Shown piece by piece: positions 1 through 11,938 of a stretch of DNA of 64,000 nucleotides (its first letter is position 1; each line of letters begins with the position of its first letter). A program made the translations under genes and the position numbers. Source of the DNA: Notospermus geniculatus (lineage: Eukaryota; Nemertea; Pilidiophora; Heteronemertea; Lineidae); NCBI GenBank assembly GCA_002633025.1, contig NMRB01000685.1:226210-290209 (forward strand), in the 5' to 3' direction. The notes under the pieces were generated by a model. That model worked only from the letters and a program-made list of their open reading frames with translations. It ran no database searches and was not told the DNA's origin.

Positions 1-592
1 CAGAGCCAAGGTATCACACTGCAGCTCCGGTCACGCAACCTCCACCCAATTAAACGAGTAATTAGAAAGCTAGTGAAGTGCCAAGTCCGGAAAAGCGTTC
101 CTTTCACACGTACAGGGAACAAATCACTAGGTTTGTCACGACATGGAACTAGGCTGACCGGCCTCCTCAGCGGACGCGACGGGGAAATTGAAACCCAGGG
201 TTTTAATTCTCCACGTTTAGCCATCTTGCTCAGGATATTGGGCCATACCTGCGGAGGTAATTGGTTGTAATGGGTAGATGCAGGAGATGGCGTGACGTCA
301 CGAGGTGGTGAGATCTGATTGGCTGGCTGTGGCAAATAGCGCGTGAGATTTGGATTATGGAGTAGCGGAAGTTGCATGACGTGGTTCCTGCCTGATTAGA
401 GAATTAGAAACTTGGGCTTGGTTGGTAAAATTTGCCGGGTGCATCCGTTTCATAATCAAAGTTTGGGATGAAAATTACGTCATAAAGTCGGACACAGAGG
501 TCTCTGAAGCAAATTTCGAATATGAAAACATATAAAGATCTTAAAATGCAGCCTAAATCCGTCACATGTATTCATTGGAAAACGGGTTAAGC
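1..592. other. No gene seen
   Basis: Mixed-composition non-coding DNA with only short frames. A perfect TGACGTCA CRE-type palindrome lies near 292-299. Without an adjacent gene its role cannot be judged. Confidence 0.6.
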
Positions 593-744
593 CCAGGGCC
601 GAGTTTCACAAAGAAACTTAAGTCTAAAGTTTGACTTAAGTCATCATGTCATGCATGTGACCAGGGTTTCAGCAAATCAGATGACTTCATTTCAGACTTA
701 AGTTTTTTCTTAGACTTAAGATTCTTTGTGAAACTGGGCCCTGG
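593..744. mobile_element. MITE with about 35-bp TIRs (element 1 of a triple cluster)
   Basis: The ends are imperfect inverted repeats. The left end begins CCAGGGCCGAGTTTCACAAA, and the right end, reverse-complemented, begins CCAGGGCCCAGTTTCACAAA. The match continues through the AAACTTAAGTCTAA region. It is too short to encode a transposase. The last five bases, CCTGG, also form the left copy of the target duplication around the next element, so this copy is the older of the two. Confidence 0.8.
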
Positions 745-850
745 CCCCGTATTCATAAAACTACCTAAGTCTAAAGTGTGGCACTTATCCTTTGTTCAAC
801 ACAAAAGATAAGTATCACACTTTGACTTAAGTATGTTTATGAATACGGGG
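745..850. mobile_element. Short MITE inserted at the end of the preceding MITE, TSD CCTGG
   Basis: A 106-bp element with ends CCCCGTATTCATAAA and TTTATGAATACGGGG. It is flanked by CCTGG at 740-744 and 851-855, which fits a 5-bp target-site duplication. Inside, the CTAAGTCTAAAGTGTG and CACACTTTGACTTAAG arms resemble the arms of the 593-744 element, so the two may be related families. Confidence 0.8.
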
Positions 851-854
851 CCTG

Positions 855-1033
855 GTCACACTGTGGCGACTTAGGCAGGCGAATCCACGCGAACTAGAAT
901 GAAATGGTCCATGGACCATGTGCTCACCCTTTGGACATAATAGAGTAATGACAGAGAGAGGTATGTACATGGTCCATGGACCATTTCATTCCAGTTCGCG
1001 GGGATTCGCCCGCCTAAGTCGCCACAGTGTGAC
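855..1033. mobile_element. Long-TIR MITE, copy 1 of the GTGTCACAC family
   Basis: The two arms are near-perfect inverted repeats of about 65 bp, running from GTCACACTGTGGCGACTTAG inward to TGGTCCATGGACCA. Each arm carries that 14-bp palindrome. A second copy lies at 12454-12649 with the central spacer in the opposite orientation. Frames running through it are repeat-driven. Confidence 0.85.
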
Positions 1034-1895
1034 ACGGGTTAAGTTACAAGGACATGTTTTAATCCTAGGCATTGCTTGCTGCCTTCATTTCTTAAATCAT
1101 CTAATGACAGGGAATAGAACGACAGCAAAGTTACATTGAATGGGAAAATAACCTCACGATGTAAAAATACAATAAAACTACAAATTAAAAACCGGAACCG
1201 TTCTAGCAGCTGTCATTATATGATGGATGCGGATCCTAAGTTTCAAGGTCTCAGGGACCCAAACAAAGGGTCTCAAGTTACATCATCTATCATCCGGGGC
1301 AGTCCATGGCATCAAAATTGCTAAAACGTGATTTTTGGTGATTTTTTTCTGCTCGGGGTTCCCATCCTTGTTACCTGAGGTCTAATTAGTGACGACCTCG
1401 TAGCCAATTAGTGGTTGTGTCTGTAACCAAAAGATTCTGGGACAGGCTCGGAGCAGATGATGGATACACAGGTGGCTTGTTAGGACAATGGGAAATGTTG
1501 TCGTTGTCGTGAGGTATTATTGGACTTGTGATGAACGATCAATGGGAGAGGACCACGGGTTTATGGGAAGGGCAAGCGAGCAAGTCTTTTCCCACCTCTG
1601 GGGATGTCAGGCCCATTACCACTGCAAATGTTTCGCACTACGGCTCGCGGTTTCCAAAGATACACGTTCATTCAATACAACATGCAGCAGGTCAAGTTCA
1701 CAGACTTTGCAACGATGTCAAAGGCCTATGGGAATTGCATGGCAAGCGCGGTAAACGACTGTCGTGGAAGTAGTTTTCGCGGGTTTCGCATATTTCAGAG
1801 GCACCGTGTTCTTGGACGCGAAAGGGTAGATCTACACAGGTCAAGTGTGAGCAGACTCTGTGACATGGCCTTCGGAACTGCATCTAGATGTTTTG
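1034..1895. other. No gene seen
   Basis: Several overlapping frames of 60-105 codons occur on both strands around 1490-1920. None has a recognisable domain, splice context or repeat match, and their lengths are what chance gives at this base composition. Confidence 0.55.
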
Positions 1896-2030
1896 AAGTC
1901 GTCTCCAAAATTTCCTGAGGAAGACCCCGGTTGGGGTCGAAAATGTGTGCGAAATTTTGGAGATGACTTTTACGTATCGTACCATTTTGTCTGTCGTTCT
2001 TCGTGCTCTATGTTTGATAGAAGTTCTGAA
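1896..2030 (+). mobile_element. GACCCC-palindrome repeat family, copy 1
   Basis: It contains GACCCCGGTTGGGGTC (1923-1938) between AAGTCGTCTCC and GGAGATGACTTTT arms. A conserved tail follows, with ACCATTTTG and GTGCTCTATGTTTGATA. The same order of parts recurs near 10372-10620 (reverse), 27170-27325 and 58699-58917. It is non-coding, with no transposase. The class is uncertain: foldback or MITE, or the 3' part of a larger element. Confidence 0.7.
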
Positions 2031-3078
2031 GAATATCATAGCCTACTGGTTCAGGCTTTAAACTAGGAAGATTGAGACGAATCTCTCACTATGATCACTA
2101 TGAGTAATCGGAATGAAGCTGGGGCAAATCTAACTATCCTCCTCCCCCACCCACAAAAAAAAGAAGCAGAAACTAATTCAGATGTATCAGCATCAAAGAA
2201 TATAATTTGTGACGAATTTTCTCACTTTACATCAAAAGGAACCGATTCGTTTGCCGCTGCATTCAAACAAACTGCAACCAGGACAATGGTGAGTCTTGCT
2301 ACCGTCTGCTCGCAGCGTGTTGCGTGTCGTTCTTTCCCGGATGCAGCGGCCCCATTGTCCGTCCAGTCACCTGTGTTAAGCAGTCATCGACGTGAGTTAA
2401 TCACTCGATAATTGCATCCGCCATGTCTCAGTCGCATCGACTGGAACATCGAACAATATCCACCACTGACAACCCCTTTATTGGCTAGTAATATTCGTTA
2501 TAAAGTGCCTAGCCCAAAACAAAGAAACATGTGTTCGGAGGTACCGTGCCGTATTTACGTCAGGCTCAAGGCCAGGGTTGATGCGGCGATGGGGGATGTA
2601 CAAAATTGTTGATTTTATCAGAAAGATTGCAAAATGGGTCGTAACAATTGTGGTAGATTGTTACTGTCAAATGGTCAAACACGGGATGACACAATGGACT
2701 CGTTTTCAATAGATTCTGTCAGCGTTCTTAATGATTATTCTGATTTTGATGGGTTGAGTTGAACATGAAAATGAAAAACAAATAACCTTTTATGGCAACA
2801 ATGTCGATATTGAGCACGAAAGTAAACAAATCGGTGGATAACCGGTTGTTGCTTTTTTTAAATTGTTTTCGTGATTCAAAATGAGTATCTGTCTATCAGT
2901 CGTGCAAAATCCATTACCAACGGGTTTGGAATACATTGCAGCGAGCATGTTTTGCCTATTCTCCAATGTAATTGTAAGCTTTATCAGTAATTGCGATTGG
3001 AATCATGAAATTCCTGATCATCTTTTTTTCTACACTGCAACATTTTTACCATAGGGTGATACGGCCTGGTTCCATCCC
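2031..3078. other. No gene seen
   Basis: AT-rich non-coding DNA. Frames of 106 codons (2091-2411) and 66 codons (2412-2612) on the plus strand lack any recognisable motif. Confidence 0.55.
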
Positions 3079-3366
3079 GCAAAGTTCCGAATTCCATGTT
3101 TTATATTCACCACGTAGCTGGTCATGTAAAACATGAAATGAGAGCTTTGAGGAGTTGAAATCTTCGACTGGGTAATTCCTGATGTCACCGGTAGGACTAC
3201 ATACTAAATACATGTATCCGTATTTAGCCCTGTAGGCGAGACCGGGAACCAGTGTATTAAACTCCACTTCGTTCCATAAGTTCCGAATTCCATGTTTTAT
3301 GTCAACCATGTAGCTGAGTGTTGAATGTAAACCACGAAATGGTGATGTAGAGGGGTGGAACGGTGT
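3079..3366. repeat. Diverged direct repeat, two copies about 197 bp apart
   Basis: The words AAGTTCCGAATTCCATG and CATGTTTTAT occur at about 3080-3103 and again at about 3278-3301. Each is followed by a diverged GTAGCTG...ATGTAAA...CGAAATG segment. This looks like an old tandem duplication of a roughly 200-bp unit. Confidence 0.7.
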
Positions 3367-4689
3367 TCTTTGAAGATGGCCGAGTTCAACCTATCTTTCA
3401 AGGTTCCACAAACTTCTATAGGAATCTCAAGAATTATCGCTGTAAAACCATGGAGATCCTTTGGGTCTTTTTTGTCAGCATCCGCTGAAACCTACTACCA
3501 AAGACTGTTCGTTTCTCTGCCCAACCCTGGTCTTAAATCTCTCCACCAGGCCAGTACCTCGGGCGATACATCATCCAGTAACGACCAAGACTAAAGTAAT
3601 TATTCCTTTCCCGTTTTATATTCATCCACCGTTTCTGGCCAGCTATATACATTCGCACCATCAGCCTTCTGCTAGATTGATTACAACTTGGCTATGTCTG
3701 TTATTAAATATACAAGAGAAGTGGGTATACCTTATGCGAGTTGCCGGAGAAAGATTGATGGTCGCCGAGATTGAATCGCCTAATATAATCCAGCAATGGC
3801 TGGGAGCTTAGGGAACATTCCTCGTCTCAGGGACAATACGTTTATCTCCCCCTCGAGGCTGGATGGTTAGTAGGTTGGCTTTTATGCTTCTGAAGTGGCC
3901 AGGCCTGTCAGTTGTCCCTTGGAGATTTTCTACGACTTTTCTGTCAATTTTTTTTCTGTCTGTCGTGATTGGTTATGTTTCATTTCAAACCCCATGGTAC
4001 ACGTCAGTCAGTTGGTCTGCTTATTTTCTGACTGGTCGGGGCAGGGCGGGTCGACAGTATGATCTAGGTACCCTGACCATAGAGATAGTAACCCCAGTTA
4101 ACATCAACTTATTAGCACAAAAATACTTCATTAACACCTTCTCCTCTTTTGTATGAAGCTATCAACACATTCGAAGGAAACCAATTTAACGTAATCGAAT
4201 GTGACACTTGTATTCCTATTGGTGGTTTCCTTCAATTAACACATTGTCATGACATGATCTGGTCTGGTCAAGGTGACTTATCTAACACCAAATTTACATC
4301 CATTTAACAAAAATCACGATTTTTATGGTGGGTTGCCATGGAAACGGGATTTTGACCACTTTCCGGGTGGGATTTTGGGATGTTGTAGAGCACATGAAAT
4401 TGTACCAGAAAGCGGCAAAGAACCTCTTGTTGCAATTTGTTTAGGGTTGGGCCATTTTTTTCGTAGATTGACTAGTCTAATTGGGATCCCACCTTATTCA
4501 GCATAAAATCCTACTATCGCCATGAAAATATCAAACGATCCCACCCCATGAATACCCACCTGATGTTTCCCGGTGTCCCACCTTGTGATTTCTCCATCAA
4601 GAATGACCCTACCCTACATTTTAGTGTGGTCATGTTCCCCCAGCCATGATCACATCATGTTACCATAAATCTTTAATGCTAAGGTCCTA
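3367..4689. other. No gene seen
   Basis: Only short frames (up to 116 codons at 3461-3811), none with recognisable domains. A MITE and a minisatellite begin just downstream. Confidence 0.55.
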
Positions 4690-4781
4690 CCCTATGTGAT
4701 CTCACATAGGGGTGTGATCTCACATAGGGGTGTGATCTCACATAGGGGTGTGATCTCACATAGGGGTGTGATCAAATAGGA
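4690..4781. repeat. 18-bp minisatellite, about 4.5 copies
   Basis: The unit TGTGATCTCACATAGGGG is repeated perfectly four times and then degrades into TGTGATCAAATAGG. Each unit contains the near-palindrome TGTGATCTCACA. Confidence 0.95.
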
Positions 4782-4812
4782 TCACCCCAAGAAAGATCAC
4801 CTGCGGTTCTAT

Positions 4813-4957
4813 AGTTTCGCTAGCAGCCATCTTGCCAAGATTAGGTCATCACCATGGGGATTTCCCCCATTGTCGATGGAAGAACCAATCATTTGTCACG
4901 GTGAAGAAAATTGCCATGGTGATGACCTAATTTGGCAAGATGGCTGCCAGCGAAACT
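4813..4957. mobile_element. MITE with about 45-bp TIRs
   Basis: The left end AGTTTCGCTAGCAGCCATCT pairs with the right end, which reads AGTTTCGCTGGCAGCCATCT when reverse-complemented. The match continues through TTGCCAAGATTAGGTCATCACCATGG with a one-base gap. The loop is about 55 bp. I could not fix a target duplication. Confidence 0.85.
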
Positions 4958-5504
4958 CATCTATGGCCATATCATTCTAGACGCTTACCCTCAAATCTCT
5001 AGTCGTTGTAACAGTGCTTCTGTTCACATCAACAGAATCAGAACGCTATCACAAAATGCCAAAGAAACCCACAGCCAATGATCGATACCACAACCAAAAG
5101 CTTTTCTTTCAAGCGTTTTTTTCACTGAGAAGTATTCCTCCTGGCTAGAATTTAATTGCTGAGCACTTGCTGCGGAATTCGATTTTAAACTCCACTTTCC
5201 AGGCGGGGGCTCTGACCGTTCAATGTCTAGGAAACCAGTACTTCTACCCCATACTGTTCGTCAACAGCTTTCAATCAATTTATATATTTTATGAACATCT
5301 TACAGATGTTGACATCGGCTAGATTTCGCATATCATTCAATTATTCAACTCTTTCTCGCACCACGCGACTACAGCATTAGCTACGTTTTTACCTCACTAG
5401 ACTTCAGAAGGCGAATGTAACGCATACTTTAACTCGCCAGATATTTGTCGAAATATTTTGCAAGTGAGACTGCGACGATATGAATCGACGAAGTAAAAAG
5501 TGGA
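4958..5504. other. No gene seen
   Basis: No long frame, hairpin or repeat was recognised here. Confidence 0.55.
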
Positions 5505-5640
5505 TGAACAAGAGCCATGTCTGTCAGCTCTTGATCTGTTGTATTGTATGGATGGATGAACACGGGCCTAGTCTGTCAGCTCTTGATCTGTTGTATTGTA
5601 TGGATGGATGAACAGGGGCCTAGTCTGTCAGTTCTTTTGT
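5505..5640. repeat. About 60-bp tandem repeat, 2.3 copies
   Basis: The unit contains GATGAACANGNGCC, TAGTCTGTCAGCTCTTGATC and TGTTGTATTGTATGGATG. It occurs twice almost exactly, and a third copy breaks off after GTCTGTCAGTTCTT. Confidence 0.9.
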
Positions 5641-7374
5641 ATTACGAGGATGCATAACCACTTTCGTGAGGAGGTAACACATGTATTGTGTTAAAATAAG
5701 CCGATATGGAATAGGGAAACGCCTTCGTGGAGTTGTGATCAACTTCTATACTTAGGCTATGCAATGGTATGGTTACAAAAACGGTCATAGACAGATCATT
5801 TCTCAAACAGTGTGTCCACTTTGATTGGCTCGGTCTCCTCAAGTTTTCTTTGATGAAATACCTATATGGGTCTTAGTTTAATCGACCATTGTTAATCTGG
5901 TAAAGAAAGTTCCAATTCTCAGTGTAGTGTTGCGGTGAATTCGAGCGGATATCTCAATAACAAGGCTTTTCACCAATCAAACTTAGCCGTAATCTCAAGA
6001 ACGCTGCTCCTTCCAAAGTCTTTGAGGCGAATTTTTTTCTTCTATATCCTTGAATGGCGAACAAAGCGTATTAATATTCAGCTTTAGAAAATTTCTGAAG
6101 GGATTAAGATTTTTTCTGGCACATTGAGCGGTCCGGCTTTCTTTTTTTTCATTGGGCGTAAAGCGGGTGGTTCCCAGTAGCAAGCAAGCATTAAATGTGT
6201 GTTTTGATATTCAAGGAAAGGTTGTGTTGTGCTTTTCATCTTTCCCGTGCAGAGCCGAAAATTCTATAAAATATGGTGACCTCAAATAGGGGCAGGTGTA
6301 AACGAAAAGGAAATAAGTGGCACCATCACTAAAGCTACGTACATACTAAAGAGTAAAAAGATATTTTAGTACATAGCGGTTGGATTGTTCAGGTGCTAAC
6401 GTAGTCAGACTCTGGTTATGGTGGACAACGAATCCCGCCACATCGGTGTAAGGACTAAATGTACTGTTAAGTGCTTGTGATTTGTCACTGATTAAATATT
6501 TTTGGATTTTTCTTAAAAAAATAAAAAAATTGATTGGCATTACTGAATATGATAAAGGATTGGTGTTTACACGAGATTTTTTCCGCCAAATAGGTGCAAA
6601 TAGTTTTAAATAATATACATTTCACAGTGTTTTAGTCATCAGTACCTGCTGACATACGCATAGTCATCAATTTATTTCACTAGATATAGCTAAACACAAA
6701 AGTTAAGGCGGACAATCCTGTCACAAATTAGGCTAGATAACTCCAAGACGTGCCGCCTCGCATTCAACGTTACGGCAAATAATAACTGATGGTAAGTATT
6801 CTTTCATATACTGGCTATACCCGATGGGGTGTCCCTCCCGTCACAGACCACGGGGATATTCAAGTGCGTTTGCTTTTTCACCAGAATCAGCAGGGGGTCG
6901 AGGAGTGCCGGGCAAAACTTGGCAAAATTCCGATGTTTTTGACCCCCATCGTTCTTACTTGTGCCGCAGTCGTGGCCTGGATTCGTCCCCCGGGGTTCCC
7001 GAAAACGTTGTTTGGGGAATTTCTGAATCTGCTCGCGGGGTGTCGGTGATTGCTGGCCGCTTTACTTTATAACTGTCCTCAGCCGGCGGAACCGCCGATA
7101 CTTGCCTCGGGGCGTATCTCTCCAAATGAATCAAGATGACATATTAATTTTGTTTTCAAGATCAGAGGAATTCAGATGTTGCTTTTGTTGCATTTATCCT
7201 GTTTTTCTAAGTTTTTTTTTTCACTTTTTTTCGTTTGTAAAGATTTTGGCGCTTAGTGGGTTTGTCCCAAAGACGTCCTGGGTTGCAGTAGTTGGGATAC
7301 TTTTTCCTGTGCAAATGTCACAAAAAATTGAAATGCTGCTATTTCCTTATAAAAAAACATTTGCTGACATTTGA
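5641..7374. other. No gene seen
   Basis: AT-rich with oligo-T runs. Frames of 60-90 codons on both strands are unremarkable. Confidence 0.55.
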
Positions 7375-7600
7375 TTTGTCGGCCTGCCAGTGCAGTCGAA
7401 TCGTCCGCGCTTTCCACTTCTGAGGTTCTGGTTCGAACCCTGGTCGGAACCGCTTTTCATGTGATAGGGAGGACAACTCTCTTTGACGCCGTATAGGTTC
7501 CCTCCGGCTCTCCGGTTTCCTCCTGCTGCAGAGGAAATCGCCCAATGTTAGAATCAGCAATACCGTATTTGATGCTGTGCTTTCGATTCAATGCTTTAAA
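7375..7600 (+). mobile_element. tRNA-derived SINE-like element
   Basis: A tRNA-like head at about 7381-7450 has a recognisable B box (GGTTCGAACCC, 7431-7441) about 40 bp after an A-box-like stretch. The body then carries GTTCCCTCCGGCTCTCCGG and TTTCCTCCTGCTGCA. A pol III head followed by an unrelated body is the standard layout of tRNA SINEs. Boundaries are approximate and no target duplication was fixed. Confidence 0.6.
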
Positions 7601-8970
7601 TAGAAACATTCACCGGAGCTTCTGTGTCCTCCTGCATTGCTAAGGGATACTTGTGTTCGACAAATGTGACCCGTCAGATCAAATCAGATGTGAACCAGGA
7701 TGAACCAAAGTAACTCCAGGAGATAAAGGAAGAAATGTAAATCACGCAGATTTTACAGAAAGACAGACAATACGCCTAGGCCTACTGAAATTGACAAAAC
7801 GTTGGTCTCAACCTGCCAACTTCAGAGTGACTTAGTACTCGTTTTGTGGTGACGGGTCACAAATAGCGAATCCCTTGCACAAAAACACAGTGGATATACG
7901 GATTTTTCATTACTTTTATTCTCTATTTAGTTTATACATATCCAATTGATCATCTGTCATATCCACTTTATCTATTTCACATTACTGATTACAGAGAAAA
8001 ACATTCACACCATGTGGGACACCATATGTATGTTTATGATATATCCATAATCAATTTATACAGCATACAAGCACTATTTTTTTTTCTTCAGTCATGCTTA
8101 TCAGTTTAAACATGTACTTTTAACATGGGCCTAGACTTCCTGATGTGAGGTTTCGGCTGTGGCTTGTTTCGCTCTCCCGTCCACATTGCCATCCTGCCAA
8201 TTGGTGGCAGCACCATCTAGTATCAGGACGATTTTTTACGCAAACAGGATTCTGGTTCTCTTATTGTTTTTTCTAATCTCCATCCGGGTCACATCGTAGT
8301 GTTCAGACCTGACAATAGGAGTCGCCACCATCCGGGCTATTCACGATTTTAGTGGTCAGCATTTCCAAAGAACTACAGGGTGTTTTTTTTTGTTTCAATG
8401 GGAATGTTTTGCAATCGAAAATGCATCAACACTTTTTAAGTGCAGGTTCTTTACTTATCTTTGGAATGGCAGCATGGGTAACGCATGCATTCGCCATATT
8501 TTAATTTTCATTTCCTGCAAGCAAATATATAATATATGATGCGAATTTCCCTGTTGAATCTTACGGTCGAGTGCTATAAACACCATGCGGTGGTCTTAAT
8601 GACTGGTTGGCGACAGCACTTCATGAAACTGACAAACATTGACACAAAATCGAAATTAAAGCGAAATATGGCATCAATAATGCCTAAGGCAATTAAATAG
8701 CCGAGCAACACCTGTGTCCCGCGGATTTAGCACACCTTTCATTTTATATGAAGTTTAATTATAATGGTGCGGCAGATGGAAGCTGCTTCAGGAAGACGGC
8801 TTAGGGTGTTTACCACGTGGACTCGCCCCACGTCCCTAACCACTGTTATTAATTGAATAATTGAAATAAATCTTCGTTTTAAAAATATGTCTGTACCAAA
8901 AATAGTTTTGGTCTAGGCATACCTGCTTTCCTGACTAATCAGCCAAATCTCTAGACAGATACATATTGGC
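7601..8970. other. No gene seen
   Basis: AT-rich, with no frame above about 60 codons. Nothing recognised. Confidence 0.6.
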
Positions 8971-9066
8971 TGATAACTAGCAAATGTTTTTTTACTTCAA
9001 GTTTTGTAGTGCATTTACATTGAGCATCACTGTGCAAATCTTAAATAAAAGCATTTGGTAACAATT
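8971..9066. mobile_element. MITE of the AAATGCTTTTACTT family, diverged copy
   Basis: The arms are TAGCAAATGTTTTTTTACTT and, reverse-complemented, TTACCAAATGCTTTTATTTA. The interior CACTGTGCAAATCTTAA matches the copies at 18781, 19708 and 61937. This copy has the most arm differences and is probably the oldest. Confidence 0.75.
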
Positions 9067-10371
9067 TGTCGGCGATCGGCGGGTTAAGCCAGAGAAATAC
9101 GTTCTCTATAAACAGCTAGCAACACAATGCATATTTTTACTCATTTTCATTTACCAAGAGAGACAATGGCAAAAAAGCATTGCTGCATGTTTTGCAATGT
9201 GTGCACGCGTGCATACCTTGCATTATGATATTACATTGATTCAGAAAACGATAGTAGCGCATACATATCCAGCATGTCCTGTTTACTAATTAGATTATAT
9301 AGATGTTAACCGGTATTATTTGCTATTGTGTGGTGTAACAACACCATATGGTCAGGCCAGTGTCTGCATCAAAGTTCTGGACAAGGGGAAACTTTGCCTA
9401 ATGCGAAAATAACATGATGAATTACTCGGATCAAAGAAAGGTGGATAATTATCATGAGAAAATCTAAAGGAGATACAATAATTATTGTGATTTCATTGTT
9501 AATGAGACCACGTTGAAGGAAAATGGTCTTTGATCTGTGACCACTTTGATATGTCCTCTGGTACTTAGGAATATCCTAACGTATCGTTTCTTTCGAAGTA
9601 TATCACTAACTCTATTAATTCCATTAAGGCATATATAGCACCATGATCAAAGCCTAAAGCAATGGGTTAGGCCAAACCGTGACGCCCCTTAACGTCAGCA
9701 CATACGCCATTTGGAGAAACATTACAAAATTCCTTTTAGAAAACCTATTTAATTAACTTAGCCCTTTGAGCATGTCTTGGGCAATCGGAAATTTCTTACA
9801 AAGGTAAATTACTGGAACTAACAACATTGCTTTTTTTCGGTGCCGACTTGCGTAATATCAGATCTTCGCGAAATTTATTCACCAACACAAAGGTCACGTC
9901 TTCTTTGTCTATTTCAAGCTATCTGTAACAAGATTTGATATGTACAGAGGTGTTTGCATCAGTGCTTGTACACCGTATAGTTGTGTTGGAATAGATGAGA
10001 AACGGAGATCCCTGGAGAACATACGTCGTCGTTTACAGGGTGTTCAGAGTCTGTGTTTTGACCAAAGATGCTGTGCCTTAGGCCAGGTTACATCCTACTG
10101 CAACATCCTTCCTCGATGAAAGTTAACCTAACCGAACTCAGGGTCGTCACTGTTGCTGGCTACAAGTGGCTAACTTCAGAGACAGGTAACTTGCGAAATA
10201 AGGCCACAGCTATGTTTCTCCGGGCCAGCTTTTAACAAGGTGCTGATTTTACCAGTCCAATTTTGTCTGCAACTGGAGAGCAAGAACTATTGCTCAGCCT
10301 TTGCATCTCGATGTCGAGTCTAACCAACCAAACCAAACCAACCTTCTCTCTTTGGTATCCGTAACAAGTGT
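9067..10371. other. No gene seen
   Basis: AT-rich non-coding DNA. No frame, hairpin or repeat recognised. Confidence 0.6.
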
Positions 10372-10620
10372 AGTATCCAACATAGAGCACAAAAACGACA
10401 CACAAATGATAGTAAAAGTAAAAGTCGTCTCCGAATTTTGCAAATTTTCGACCCCAACCGGGGTCTTCCTTAGGCACTTTCTAGTTGAGATCCCAGAAGT
10501 GAAACACTTCTGGATTCACTATAAGTGGCTGACTTCAAGTGATTCACGTCTGGGATCTCGACTAGAAAGTGCCTGAGGAAGACCCCGGTTGGGGTCGAAA
10601 ATTTGCGAAATTTGCAACAA
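10372..10620 (-). mobile_element. GACCCC-palindrome repeat family, copy 2 (large foldback form)
   Basis: Two arms of about 70 bp face each other. The left runs from GCAAATTTTCGACCCC through CTTCCTTAGGCACTTTCTAG to GAGATCCCAGA. The right is its inverted partner ending GGGGTCGAAAATTTGCGAAA. Both arms contain the GACCCC/GGGGTC palindrome. On the minus strand the conserved tail (ACTATCATTTG..., GTGCTCTATGTTGGATAC) follows, at 10372-10430. Confidence 0.75.
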
Positions 10621-10731
10621 GTGCTGATGAAATTCGTCTGCCTGTCGTGAAAAAGCCATCGGTGTCTATAGTCTCTACAGCCACGCACCTAAATATCTGT
10701 CTTCGAACAACACAGCACAAGACACTTTCGG

Positions 10732-10830
10732 ACATCCTGAGAACATCAGGGGTTCTTACCGCTCGCTCCCTTCGTCACCGCACAGTGACGAAGGGAGCGA
10801 GCGCTAAGAACCCCTGATGTTCTCAGGATG
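10732..10830. mobile_element. Near-perfect hairpin element with 7-bp flanking repeat
   Basis: The arms CATCCTGAGAACATCAGGGG and CCCCTGATGTTCTCAGGATG continue inward through GTTCTTA and the CGCTCGCTCCCTTCGTCAC stem to a loop of about 10 bp. CTTTCGG flanks it at 10725-10731 and 10831-10837, consistent with a target duplication. Confidence 0.85.
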
Positions 10831-10867
10831 CTTTCGGGGGCATTTTTTCTACTTCACCAGCATTTTT

Positions 10868-10958
10868 TATCCTGAGGTAATCAGTGGTTCTTGCACTGGC
10901 TACCTCACTGTGTTGACGAAAGGAACGAGTACAAAAAACCACTGATTACCTCAGGATA
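10868..10958. mobile_element. Second hairpin element of the same family
   Basis: The arms TATCCTGAGGTAATCAGTGG and CCACTGATTACCTCAGGATA are perfect inverted repeats. The interior GTTGACGAAAGGAACGAGTA resembles the interior of the 10732-10830 element (GTGACGAAGGGAGCGAGCGC). Flanks are T-runs, so a target duplication cannot be assigned. Confidence 0.85.
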
Positions 10959-11732
10959 TTTTTTGTCAACCAAACGTCCTTTAACACCAAACCTCACATC
11001 ATCAACCACCCAAGATCCATACTCTTCAAATAATCAGAGAATCTGACGTTGGCGTATCGGCAAGAGGGGATTGAATCATGTCAATCATTGTAAGAACGGG
11101 CGAGAAATATTGATGATGGAGTGACGGGTACCGGGATGGAAAGGGGTATAAACCCAGGATTTAATACACTTTCCGTTGTGATTATCGATCTGTCAGCTTA
11201 CCATCTAGAATTGCCGTCTCAGTTTAGTGCAGTCTTTAACCCATTCTTACTGATACCATTGTTACAGGTCGCAAGATTTGAAATTGTGCAAGTGAGTCAT
11301 GGAATGGTGAAGAATTATCGCATGTTCTTTTGTTTGATTTGCATTGAGTTGTGGGAAATTTATGGGTATAAATCCTTTGTTTTATCTATGGATGCTGGGC
11401 TAGGCTGTATCCGTGTTGGACGTTTCACCACATTTCATGGATTCAGGCATCTCGAAAACAACCCAAACTCACCAACAGATTTCCAGGCCGCTTTCTCGGT
11501 TCTGTGTCATCCTTTCTTTCCTGATGTGGAATATTTGTTTCTTTTTTGGGGCAATTCACACAAATGGTCGTTCTTTACTGCTTCTGAAAAGGTGCTGGCC
11601 AAAGACAAGAGCATAGGGGTACACTAATTCCTTTCATTTAAAGCATCTTTTTCTTGGGACCTTGACTCCGGGGGGGACAACAAGTCGAATTGTACCAAAT
11701 TCGCCCTTTTGCCGTGCAAAAATAGCCGTATC
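10959..11732. other. No gene accepted
   Basis: This holds a 168-codon plus-strand frame (11121-11627), the longest one here not made of repeats. It has no recognisable domain, and one or so frame of this length is expected by chance in 64 kb. A G-run and spacer precede the next MITE. Confidence 0.5.
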
Positions 11733-11849
11733 ATACTTTCCAGCCGACCATGCGGAACGGAAATGCTTTGTTAGGAACCAGCGTATGTAGCGAGAAAAAA
11801 AAAACAAAGCATTTTCCGTTCCGCATTTTGGTCTTCGGTGAGGAAGTAT
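11733..11849. mobile_element. MITE with about 40-bp TIRs
   Basis: The left arm ATACTTTCC...CATGCGGAACGGAAATGCTT pairs with the right arm AAGCATTTTCCGTTCCGCAT...GGAAGTAT. The loop is about 30 bp and includes an A10 run. A possible ATC target duplication is short and unproven. Confidence 0.8.
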
Positions 11850-11938
11850 AATCGGAAGTATGAAGTGTTCTTGTGGTCATGCGCTGTTGGTATAAAGAAA
11901 AGAATGGCAACCCAATAATTGCCGTAGTCTAGGAAGGA

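Noticed and set aside
11121-11627. 168-codon plus-strand frame
   Set aside because: No domain, no splice context. With stops about every 20 codons, roughly one frame this long is expected in six frames over 64 kb.
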